Of a stretch of DNA of 11,551 nt, positions 1 to 6,817 are shown in pieces. This stretch comes from an uncultured Eubacterium sp. (lineage in GTDB: Bacteria; Bacillota; Clostridia; Lachnospirales; Lachnospiraceae): positions 1 to 11,551 of the forward strand of contig CAJTVR010000121.1 of the NCBI GenBank assembly GCA_910580075.1, given 5' to 3'. The position numbers and the translations under genes are program-made. The first letter of the stretch is position 1, and each line of letters opens with the position of its first letter. Below the pieces are notes generated by a model. That model did not search any database, was not told where the DNA came from, and saw only the letters and a list, made by a program, of their open reading frames with translations.

Positions 1-264
1 CTGTTCCGCCTTCGAACAGTAAGAACTTCTAAATTTTCTGCTTCCAGGCTGTGGCTGCGGACGGACCGGTGCCTGATGCCCTGGCGCTTTTGGCATGCTT
101 TATGCAGTGGCACTGGCAGGCACCTTTTGGGGCTTCGGAATTTTTGGCTTCGGAAGACAGTGTGCCCCAAATCCTGGATGTGAGGCAGAAAATTAAGAAG
201 TTCTAACTGTTCTCCGGAGTCACAGAAAAAGGAACAGGTTTCTTCGCCCGGCGTCCGGGTAATC
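1..264 (-). repeat. Copy 1 of ~300-bp inverted-arm repeat, truncated by window start
   Basis: This is a reverse-oriented copy of the element that is complete at 5490-5787. One arm (about 1-40) and the other (about 184-262) are complementary; the outermost part of the first arm lies beyond the window. Between them are two hairpin stems: TTTGGGGC at 126-133 with GCCCCAAA at 164-171, and GGTGCCTG at 68-75 with CAGGCACC at 117-124. The loop of the first hairpin holds a 10-bp direct repeat, ggcttcggaa, at 131-140 and 146-155. The outer end at 244-262 carries the self-complementary cccggcgtccggg. No open reading frame of note is inside, so the copy is non-coding. Identity to copy 2 is seen directly; whether the element moves as DNA or acts as RNA is not decided by the sequence. 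Confidence 0.85.
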
Positions 265-319
265 CATACCTCTCCTCCCCCAAAAAGAAATCCGGAAATT
301 TTCCGAAAAGTCCTAAGGC

Positions 320-347
320 TTGTAAATTTCTCAGCATTTGCTATAAT
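320..347 (+). promoter_or_regulatory. Predicted sigma-A promoter of the 1015-aa protein gene
   Basis: TTGTAA at 320-325 and TATAAT at 342-347 are separated by 16 bp. The -10 matches consensus exactly and the -35 matches at four of six positions. The gene's ribosome binding site, AGAGGT at 392-397, lies 7 nt before its ATG. The rest of 265-404 shows no other feature. Confidence 0.6.
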
Positions 348-404
348 AAATATATCATATTTTTATGAAAGCAGGGATTCTTATAAAGAAAAGAGGTATC
401 CGGT

Positions 405-3400
405 ATGCTGGTATTACAGGCAAGTGAGGAACAGGAGAATACATTTAATAAGCTGATTCAGACAATGGGGGAACAGATTGTCTGGGAAGGGCGTTTTATC
501 GTAAAGGATAATGAGCTGATTTTAGAAGGAACTGTCCGTTCCCTGTTTTTTCAGTTTGAGACAAAAAAAGTAGTGACCAATCTGATTGACCTTCCAGTCA
601 GGGACGACCAGGTAATAGATGTTTCCAGACATCCCAAACTCAGGGATTTAATTAATATGGTGCTTTATGCATTTGGAAAGTGGGGAACCTTAAGAGGACT
701 GAGGGTAGAGCAGGATTACCAGCAGTTAAACCAGCTTTTCAGCAAAATATTAAGCATGTATTATATCGAGCCTTCGTTTCGCAAGGAAAACTTCCGGTTT
801 TATAAGGTAGGCGTGCGTGTTACTTACGAAGAAGTGCTTCAGACGGTTCTGGAGTTTGAAAAGAAACTGGAAGAAGATCCGGCAGCGGAATCCCAGGGCC
901 TGTGGCATACACTGATTTGGAAAAACCGGCAGCGGAAGTTTCAGAAAGAGGAAACTTCGTTAGAGGAACGGGCACACAACCGTATCGGAAATAATTTTTA
1001 TCTGACCGGGTATCAGTGTCCGGTATGTTCTGAGAAGCTGCATATGGCCGTCTATCCGGATGGAAAGGAAGTCCGCATTGATACAGAGGAAAAAGGGGTG
1101 TATCTGGCCAGGGTCTATACATGCGAAAACTGTAACTGTTTTTATACGCCGCGCCCGGAACGGCTGATTTATGAAGGATTTATTTATGAAATGACATTCG
1201 GGGACGATGTGCGGGCTTATGAAGATTATATGGAACTTTTGGGACGGAACGCGCAGCGGACGGCCAATTTTAAATATAATGAATATGAAGCTGTCCGAAA
1301 TCTCAGGCTTCAGAGGGAAGAGGCCGGAAAGGGAAGCCAAAAGTCCGGCCCGGATGAGCTTCACAGCTCCCAGGATGCATTAAAACAAATGGAAGACTTT
1401 GCCAGAAACCTGCCAGGGCTTCCAGAGGATGTATTCCGCCGGTTTGCGCACCGGGTCGAGGAAGGTTTTTACCCGGACACAGCGGTTGCAAAGCATGAAA
1501 AGCAAATCCGAAAGCAGGAAAGGCAGCTGGATGCGCAGGAAAAACGCGCTATGGAAGAAAATCTGCAGGCAGACGGTGCAAAATCACCGCAGGCGGCTCA
1601 GCGCGGCGATGCGGCAGGGAATAGGGCAGATACGCATGTACTGGGAAAGGATTTAAAAAGGACACGAAGCATGCCGCCAAGGCGTTTCGGCATGCAGGAA
1701 ACTTCCGGTGCAGAGCATAATAACGCAGACCGGCGTGGCACAGCAGATTTTCTGCCAGAATACAGCGGGCATGAAAGTGCCGGGACACAGGCGGATGCGC
1801 CATACGGTGCTGGCGGTACCGCTGGTTTATCACGCAGTACAGCCCGAAATGCCGCAGGCAGCCAGGATCACAGTGCCGCGGGGGCAGCCAGCCGGGATCA
1901 CAGTGCCGTTTCAGGCGGGCATACTGCATACAGTGACGGTGCAGATTCATTCAGCAGCATGACACAAAACGGGGACACAGGTACCGGGATAAATGCAGCA
2001 GCTTACAGTACCAGCGGGGACGGTATCCAGGCGGATGAGCTCTGGCACGGGACACTGGCTGCAGATACCGGAAAGCCGGAGGCACCATATTCGGAAGCGA
2101 TGGAACGGTATCAGGGCAGAATGGGAGTTTTGGAACGCTTATCGCAAAGACAGCGTTCGGATTTAAAACGGCAGATCAAAAATGACAGTTCTTTAACCGA
2201 ACAGGAAAAAAATGATTTAAACAGCAGGATTGCTGAACTGGAATTTGATGAACAGGCGAAGGTATTATTAAAAAAAGCGGAAAGCGGTGCGCGTAAAAGC
2301 TATTCTCAGATAAAATCTTTCATTCAGGAAGCAGAAAAAGAGCCTTACCCGGACAGTCTCAAACGTCCGTTTATTGAAAAATTACGGACAATTCAAAAAA
2401 GCCGGGGAGAGGAAGAAGTAAAAAAACTTATGGAAACAGTTCCCGCACGTCTGGACCGGGAAGGCTTTCAAAAACTGGAACAGAAGCTGAAATCCTATGA
2501 AGGAATTGATTTATCTCCGTATACGGAAACACTCCGGTCGCTTCGTGAGACGGCCGAAAAACAGGAAATTGCAAATGTGGTAAAGCGTTCCCGCAAAAAA
2601 AGCCGGTCGGATTATACAGATTTAATGCGGCGGTTAGAAGAAAAAAAATTTGCGGATGAAACGGTGGCTCCGTATATGGATAAGATTCAGGAAAAAGTAC
2701 GTCAGATGGATGAAGACCGGATTCAGGAACTGCTGGATAAAGCAGACCAGATGGACTTTAATTCTATGGCTTCTGTCTATGAACAGCTGGATGCAGAAAG
2801 TTTTCTGCCGGAATTAAAAAATGACGCTCTGGAAATGATTTCAAAGCGCCTGGAAAAAATCCGTACCGATGAATGTGAACTGCTTGTACATAAGCTTCAG
2901 GATGAAATGGACAGGAGGCTGAAAGAAAATGCCAGGCATCATTTCTATCCGGCAAGAAAAGTGATGTTAAAAAGGGCAGAACCGGAAGAAACGCGTGTCT
3001 TTGACTGTGCAATGGATGCCTATGCAGGAGGCCGCAGCAGATTTGAATATCCGGTATTTATGGCAGATACGTCCAGAAACCGCAGCGGAAGAGAGGGCAT
3101 GATTCTGACGCCGGAAAACCTGTTTTACAGTACACGCTTAAATGCATTCCAGATTCCGGTGTCTGCAATTGAGTCTGTTGAAGCGTCCACGGGCCTTTTA
3201 AACCGCAGGATTACGCTGGAAGAAGCAGACGGAACAAAACATAAGCTGCCTTATGCAGTCACGCCGGGAGAAATGCAGGACTGGGCAGAAATCCTGGAAG
3301 AATTTATTCATTATCTGCAGGAAAAACCGGCTTCGAGAAAGCTGCCGTATCTTGCGAAAGAAACGCATGATACGATCTGCTGCTACCGGTGCGGGTATAT

Positions 3401-3452
3401 TTACCGGGAAAGAGATGTCTGCCCGGAGTGCGGGTATAAGAAAAACAGATAA
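405..3452 (+). CDS. Large protein of unknown function with terminal zinc ribbons and helical repeats
   Basis: I do not recognise a named family. The 1015-residue protein has no signal peptide or membrane segment, so it is probably cytoplasmic. A zinc-ribbon-like set of cysteines lies at C205/C208 and C240/C243. Residues about 305-400 are charged helix. Residues about 400-560 are low complexity, rich in Gly, Ala, Ser, Asp and His, probably a flexible linker, and include a 14-bp DNA direct repeat at 1865-1878 and 1895-1908. Residues about 614-821 are tandem helical repeats of about 51 residues. Residues about 875-975 look like a beta-rich PH/GRAM-like module (tentative). The C-terminus ends in a second zinc ribbon, C993/C996 and C1006/C1009. 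The start is supported by AGAGGT 7 nt upstream and the promoter at 320-347. The next gene, leuC, has its own promoter, so linked function is not implied. The architecture suggests a scaffold or nucleic-acid/protein-binding role, but that is a guess. Confidence 0.9.
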   Translation: MLVLQASEEQENTFNKLIQTMGEQIVWEGRFIVKDNELILEGTVRSLFFQFETKKVVTNLIDLPVRDDQVIDVSRHPKLRDLINMVLYAFGKWGTLRGLRVEQDYQQLNQLFSKILSMYYIEPSFRKENFRFYKVGVRVTYEEVLQTVLEFEKKLEEDPAAESQGLWHTLIWKNRQRKFQKEETSLEERAHNRIGNNFYLTGYQCPVCSEKLHMAVYPDGKEVRIDTEEKGVYLARVYTCENCNCFYTPRPERLIYEGFIYEMTFGDDVRAYEDYMELLGRNAQRTANFKYNEYEAVRNLRLQREEAGKGSQKSGPDELHSSQDALKQMEDFARNLPGLPEDVFRRFAHRVEEGFYPDTAVAKHEKQIRKQERQLDAQEKRAMEENLQADGAKSPQAAQRGDAAGNRADTHVLGKDLKRTRSMPPRRFGMQETSGAEHNNADRRGTADFLPEYSGHESAGTQADAPYGAGGTAGLSRSTARNAAGSQDHSAAGAASRDHSAVSGGHTAYSDGADSFSSMTQNGDTGTGINAAAYSTSGDGIQADELWHGTLAADTGKPEAPYSEAMERYQGRMGVLERLSQRQRSDLKRQIKNDSSLTEQEKNDLNSRIAELEFDEQAKVLLKKAESGARKSYSQIKSFIQEAEKEPYPDSLKRPFIEKLRTIQKSRGEEEVKKLMETVPARLDREGFQKLEQKLKSYEGIDLSPYTETLRSLRETAEKQEIANVVKRSRKKSRSDYTDLMRRLEEKKFADETVAPYMDKIQEKVRQMDEDRIQELLDKADQMDFNSMASVYEQLDAESFLPELKNDALEMISKRLEKIRTDECELLVHKLQDEMDRRLKENARHHFYPARKVMLKRAEPEETRVFDCAMDAYAGGRSRFEYPVFMADTSRNRSGREGMILTPENLFYSTRLNAFQIPVSAIESVEASTGLLNRRITLEEADGTKHKLPYAVTPGEMQDWAEILEEFIHYLQEKPASRKLPYLAKETHDTICCYRCGYIYRERDVCPECGYKKNR

Positions 3453-3463
3453 CCTATAGTTAT
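3449..3463. promoter_or_regulatory. Possible LysR-type operator upstream of leuC
   Basis: ATAAC-N5-GTTAT is a perfect 5+5 dyad that overlaps the stop codon of the preceding gene and lies about 30 bp before the leuC -35 region. It also fits ATAA-N7-TTAT, the spacing known for LysR-family boxes such as those of CcpC. A looser second ATAA/TTAT arrangement follows at 3465-3480. No LysR gene is in the window and the region is AT-rich, so this is tentative. Confidence 0.35.
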
Positions 3464-3490
3464 GATAAGTATATTTATTATATATTAGCA

Positions 3491-3519
3491 TTATACCAGC
3501 ATCTATGCTACACTATAAT
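3491..3519 (+). promoter_or_regulatory. Predicted leuCD promoter
   Basis: TTATAC at 3491-3496 and a consensus TATAAT at 3514-3519 are 17 bp apart. The weak -35 would suit an activator-dependent promoter, consistent with the dyad just upstream, but that is inference. The predicted leader is only about 37 nt, too short for a T-box or attenuator. Confidence 0.55.
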
Positions 3520-3562
3520 CACAAATTTAAACAATATTCTAAACAAAAAGGAGGAATGAACC

Positions 3563-4831
3563 ATGGGCATGACCATGACCCAGAAAATACTGGCTGCGCA
3601 CGCCGGGTTAGAATCCGTAACGGTAGGCCAGCTGATTGAGGCAGATTTAGACCTTGTATTAGGGAATGATATTACATCACCGGTTGCTATTCATGAAATA
3701 GAAAAAATGAAAGTGAATGGCGTATTCCATAAAGATAAAATTGCGCTTGTCATGGATCACTTTGTACCAAACAAGGACATTAAATCCGCGCAGCACTGCA
3801 AATGTGTCCGCGAATTTGCCTGCAAAAATGAAATCACGAATTATTTTGATGTAGGACAGATGGGAATTGAGCACGCTCTGCTTCCGGAAAAAGGACTGAC
3901 GGTGGCAGGGGATGTGATCATAGGAGCAGATTCGCATACATGTACGTATGGAGCGCTCGGCGCATTTTCCACAGGTGTAGGAAGTACAGATATGGCTGCC
4001 GGAATGGCAACCGGGAAGGCATGGTTTAAAGTACCTTCCGCGATTAAAGTAACGGTAACCGGAAAACCGAAAAAGTATGTCAGCGGGAAAGACCTGATTC
4101 TTCATCTGATTGGAATGATAGGTGTAGACGGCGCTTTATACCAGTCGCTCGAATTTACCGGTGACGGCATTGCAAACCTTACAATGGATGACCGCTTTAC
4201 GATTGCAAATATGGCAATTGAAGCTGGTGCAAAAAATGGCATTTTCCCGGTGGATGATTTAGCAAAAGCCTATATGGAAGCTCACTCCAAGAGGCCTTAT
4301 AAGGTTTATGAGGCAGATGCAGACGCAGTATATGAGCGGGAAATCGAAATAGATTTAAGTACATTAAAATCAACGATTGCATTTCCGCATCTTCCGGAAA
4401 ATACGAAAACCATTGATGAAGCAGGTGATATTAAAATCGACCAGGTTGTCATCGGCTCCTGTACAAACGGGCGTCTGGACGATCTGCGCTGTGCGGCAGA
4501 AGTATTAAAGGGCAAAAAGGTTTCAGACGGGGTGCGCGTGATTATTATTCCGGCAACCCAGCAGATTTATCTGGATGCTATGGAAGAAGGGCTTATAAGG
4601 ACATTTATTGAAGCAGGCGCAATCGTAAGCACGCCGACATGCGGGCCATGTCTCGGAGGCTATATGGGCATCCTTGCAGAAGGGGAGCGCTGCGTATCCA
4701 CAACAAACCGCAACTTTGTCGGCCGTATGGGACATGTAGATTCAGAAATTTATCTTGCAAGTCCGGCAGTGGCAGCAGCAAGCGCCATTACAGGAAAAAT
4801 ATCAGCGCCAGTTGAAATGGAGGGAGAATAA
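3563..4831 (+). CDS. leuC: 3-isopropylmalate dehydratase, large subunit
   Basis: With LeuD, this catalyses the interconversion of 2-isopropylmalate and 3-isopropylmalate in leucine biosynthesis, in the cytoplasm. The 422-residue length matches the shorter LeuC/homoaconitase-like type of clostridia and archaea rather than the ~465-residue E. coli type. Aconitase-family signatures are visible: DHFVPNKD near residue 65, GADSHTCTYGALGAF near 121, GSCTNGR with C300, and PTCGPCLGG with C360 and C363. These three cysteines are the expected ligands of the [4Fe-4S] cluster. AAGGAGG at 3548-3554 is 8 nt before the chosen ATG; in-frame Met codons at positions 3 and 5 are less well placed. The stop codon directly abuts the leuD start, as expected for coupled translation of the two subunits. 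Homoaconitase is a possible alternative, but pairing with a LeuD-like subunit and the bacterial context favour leucine synthesis. Confidence 0.96.
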   Translation: MGMTMTQKILAAHAGLESVTVGQLIEADLDLVLGNDITSPVAIHEIEKMKVNGVFHKDKIALVMDHFVPNKDIKSAQHCKCVREFACKNEITNYFDVGQMGIEHALLPEKGLTVAGDVIIGADSHTCTYGALGAFSTGVGSTDMAAGMATGKAWFKVPSAIKVTVTGKPKKYVSGKDLILHLIGMIGVDGALYQSLEFTGDGIANLTMDDRFTIANMAIEAGAKNGIFPVDDLAKAYMEAHSKRPYKVYEADADAVYEREIEIDLSTLKSTIAFPHLPENTKTIDEAGDIKIDQVVIGSCTNGRLDDLRCAAEVLKGKKVSDGVRVIIIPATQQIYLDAMEEGLIRTFIEAGAIVSTPTCGPCLGGYMGILAEGERCVSTTNRNFVGRMGHVDSEIYLASPAVAAASAITGKISAPVEMEGE

Positions 4832-5323
4832 ATGAAAGCAGAAGGGCGTGTATTTAAATATGGAGATAATGTAGATACAGATGTTATCATTCCAGCCAGG
4901 TATCTGAATTCTTCAGATCCAAATGAACTCGCATTACATTGCATGGAAGATATTGACAAAGAATTTGTAAAAAATGTCAAAAGAGGAGACATCATTGCAG
5001 CAGATAAAAATTTTGGCTGCGGTTCCTCCAGAGAACATGCACCGCTGGCAATTAAAGCATCCGGCGTAAGCTGTGTTATTGCAGAGACTTTTGCACGGAT
5101 TTTTTACCGGAATGCCATAAATATCGGGCTTCCGATTATCGAATGCCCAAAGGCTGCGAAGGGGATTTCCGCCGGAGATGAAGTCGAAGTAGATTTTGAC
5201 AGCGGCATCATCCGCAATAAAACAACAGGAGAAGAATTCCAGGGACAGGCATTTCCGCCTTTTATGCAGAAGATTATTGCAGCTGAAGGGCTGGTAAATT
5301 ATATAAACCAGGGAAAAGAATAG
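4832..5323 (+). CDS. leuD: 3-isopropylmalate dehydratase, small subunit
   Basis: This is the swivelling small subunit that completes the isopropylmalate isomerase active site with LeuC. At 163 residues it is the normal length for the short-type LeuD. Family motifs are GDNVDTDVIIPARYL (residues 11-25) and NFGCGSSREHAPLAIKASG (residues 60-78), which holds the substrate-binding loop. The ATG follows the leuC TAA with no gap, and GGAGGGA at 4819-4825 inside the end of leuC serves as ribosome binding site. No leuB or leuA follows; the operon ends here and repeat DNA begins about 40 bp later. No ordinary T-tailed terminator is seen directly after the stop, so transcription may run into the hairpins at 5366-5787. 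Confidence 0.96.
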   Translation: MKAEGRVFKYGDNVDTDVIIPARYLNSSDPNELALHCMEDIDKEFVKNVKRGDIIAADKNFGCGSSREHAPLAIKASGVSCVIAETFARIFYRNAINIGLPIIECPKAAKGISAGDEVEVDFDSGIIRNKTTGEEFQGQAFPPFMQKIIAAEGLVNYINQGKE

Positions 5324-5365
5324 ACATTTTATATTTCCAGGTGGACAGATGGAAGGGATTGATCA

Positions 5366-5460
5366 GCCGGACGCCGGACTGAGAACCTGTTCCTTCCAGC
5401 TGCTGAGGCAGAACAGCTCTCCATCTGTCAGCTGTGCTTCGGCCAGCATCTGGAAACCAG
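5366..5460 (+). repeat. Relic or short relative of the repeat, with its own hairpin
   Basis: Positions 5367-5394 match the outer end of copy 1 (ccggacgccgg, then aacctgttcctt) with only a few differences. Beyond that the sequence departs and forms a separate hairpin, arms 5396-5418 and 5430-5453 with an 11-nt loop and several mismatches. No matching right end is present. It sits between leuD and the full copy 2, so two related units lie in tandem. The hairpin has no T-tract, so it is not a convincing terminator. Confidence 0.55.
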
Positions 5461-5489
5461 AATTTAGCCAGGTAAATAAAATTCATCCA

Positions 5490-5787
5490 GTAACCAGCCG
5501 GGCGGAGAAACTTTTTCCTTTTTCTGTGACTCTGGAGAACTGTTAGAAATTCTTAATTTTCTGCCCGATATCCAGGATTTGGGGCGCACTGTCTGCCGCA
5601 TATAAAAACCTGGAAGCCCCAAAAGGTGCCTGCCAGTGCCACTGCATAAAGCATACCAAAAGCGCCAGGGCATCAGGCACCGGTCCGTCCGCAGCCACTG
5701 TCTGGAAGCAGAAAATTTAGAATTTCTTACAGTTCGCAGGCGGAACAGAAAAAGGAAAAAGTTTCTCCGCCCGGCGTCCGGGTAACC
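5490..5787 (+). repeat. Complete copy 2 of ~300-bp inverted-arm repeat
   Basis: The two arms, about 5496-5565 and 5704-5780, are complementary over roughly 70 bp; the stretch 5537-5564 pairs with only two mismatches. Inside are two hairpins, TTTGGGGC at 5578-5585 with GCCCCAAA at 5616-5623, and GGTGCCTG at 5625-5632 with CAGGCACC at 5674-5681. The whole unit could therefore fold as a long stem closing a junction with two branches. The right end contains CCCGG-N3-CCGGG followed, on the minus strand, by T-rich sequence, and lies 13 bp past the AP2 gene's stop codon, so it may also end that transcript. It encodes no protein. It is compatible with a MITE-like element whose transposase is elsewhere, or with a structured RNA. 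Confidence 0.88.
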
Positions 5788-5799
5788 TATACCCGACAG

Positions 5800-6618
5800 C
5801 TACCTCATTTTCTTCTGCCACTCCGCCATATGCTTTAAATATTTTTTATATTTATCAGAAATCTTCACATCCGCATAAGCCTGCTCATATTCTTTTTTGG
5901 AAAGTTCTGCTATAAAATTTGCCGGAAAGTTTCTCGCTGCTCCGTACTGTCTGGCAAGGTCGGCTGCTTTGTTATAAGCTATGGCAGCTTCATGCAGCGT
6001 CTTATAATTCCCAATCTGATATTCCCCGTTGATATGAATATGTGTATCATAAGTAACCGTCCCATTTTTGCTGCAGCGTCTGACACCGTGGAACGGATTA
6101 ATATTGATAATATTTTCGTAGCGCAGGTCATAAGGGTCCTGATTTGCAAATTTGTAGTCTTTGCCAGCGACTGCAAAGTTTCGGATACCATAGCGGGAAA
6201 GCACGGTTACCTGCATTCCGTAATCGTTGACATACAGATGCCCTCCGCGCCGCAGCAGCTTGTGGCTGGAAAAATAAAATAAATCGTCGGTGTCAAATTT
6301 GTAAATTTCATCCGGTGTCAGATAATAATGAAAGCAGGAGCGGAACATATACACAGGAGTTTTGATATAGATGCCGTTGTCGCGGAAATTCAGCAGGGAT
6401 ACAACTTTTTCATGGCTTAACAGGAAATTGGAAAATACAGCATTCGTAATTGTAATCCGGCTGTTCTGAAGAAGCCGGTCAGCTTCAAGGTAGGCATAGT
6501 GGGCATGCAGCTCGTCTGTAAAGCTGCCAAGGCTGATGTGTTTGCTGCGGTATGTAATACTTGACCGGAAATATAAGCAGCCGTCTTTTTTTCTGGCGCG
6601 AAAAACTCCTGCTAACAT
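5800..6618 (-). CDS. AP2-domain protein resembling a catalytically dead HNH/AP2 homing endonuclease
   Basis: The predicted 272-residue soluble protein has a clear AP2-like DNA-binding domain at about residues 176-235, with FHGVRR, then NGEYQIGNYKTLHEAAIAYNKAA. A second, weaker AP2-like unit is at about residues 4-50 (YFRSSITYRS, then ISLGSFTDELHAHYAY). Between them, NQDPYDLRYENIININ at about 159-174 resembles the DNRxxNLR region that joins HNH and AP2 domains in homing endonucleases, but the HNH histidines are not seen. I infer a DNA-binding protein derived from such an enzyme. The frame stays open to a TTG at 6681, but that codon lies almost on the predicted transcription start, so the ATG at 6618 is preferred; AAAGGAG is 12 nt before it, a slightly long spacing. 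It is divergent from thrC and shares its -35 region. Target unknown. Confidence 0.8.
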   Translation of the reverse strand: MLAGVFRARKKDGCLYFRSSITYRSKHISLGSFTDELHAHYAYLEADRLLQNSRITITNAVFSNFLLSHEKVVSLLNFRDNGIYIKTPVYMFRSCFHYYLTPDEIYKFDTDDLFYFSSHKLLRRGGHLYVNDYGMQVTVLSRYGIRNFAVAGKDYKFANQDPYDLRYENIININPFHGVRRCSKNGTVTYDTHIHINGEYQIGNYKTLHEAAIAYNKAADLARQYGAARNFPANFIAELSKKEYEQAYADVKISDKYKKYLKHMAEWQKKMR

Positions 6619-6695
6619 GAATCGTCTGTACTCCTTTCTGTGATGGCAGGCTTTAATCACTCCGGCAGGACGTCGGACCAAAACCAGCTGTTTTT

Positions 6696-6724
6696 ATTAT
6701 AATATGTATATTAAGACTTGTCAA
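6696..6724 (-). promoter_or_regulatory. Consensus sigma-A promoter of the AP2-like gene
   Basis: On the minus strand TTGACA (6724-6719) and TATAAT (6701-6696) are separated by exactly 17 bp, a perfect match to consensus at both boxes and in spacing. Transcription should begin near 6689, which leaves a leader of about 70 nt before the ATG at 6618. Confidence 0.85.
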
Positions 6725-6745
6725 AACCATAATCTTGCTTATAAT
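6718..6745 (+). promoter_or_regulatory. thrC promoter, overlapping the divergent promoter
   Basis: TTGTCA at 6718-6723 and TATAAT at 6740-6745 are 16 bp apart. The -35 box overlaps five of the six bases of the opposing -35 box, so RNA polymerase could hardly occupy both promoters at once. The leader of about 65 nt shows no T-box or riboswitch. Confidence 0.75.
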
Positions 6746-6817
6746 AGATAGGAGAACGGCTGTGTGTTACTGTTCACGTTAAATGATAAAACAAACAAAA
6801 TGAAAGAGGAGCAAATC

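Noticed and set aside
960..1364. Open frame of 134 codons on the minus strand inside the large gene
   Set aside because: Lies wholly antisense to a long gene with clear domains, has no recognisable motif or ribosome binding site of its own.
3453..3562. T-box or leucine attenuator before leuC
   Set aside because: The leader from the predicted start is about 37 nt, and no hairpin pair or leucine-rich leader peptide is seen.
3677..4105. Open frame of 142 codons on the minus strand inside leuC
   Set aside because: Antisense shadow of a well-conserved gene; protein is Cys/Tyr/His-rich and unlike any family.
5349..5673. Short open frames on both strands across the repeat
   Set aside because: They cross element borders and hairpin arms, and the translations do not match between copies; chance frames.
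5490..5787. GTAACC at 5490-5495 and 5782-5787 as a target-site duplication of copy 2
   Set aside because: The right-hand GTAACC belongs to the repeat's own end, since copies 1 and 3 carry ttaccc or ttatcc at the same place; the match cannot be taken as a duplication.
6764..6817. N-terminal extension of ThrC from a GTG at 6764
   Set aside because: The GTG lies about 10 nt from the predicted transcription start with no well-placed upstream binding site, while ATG 6818 has a strong one.
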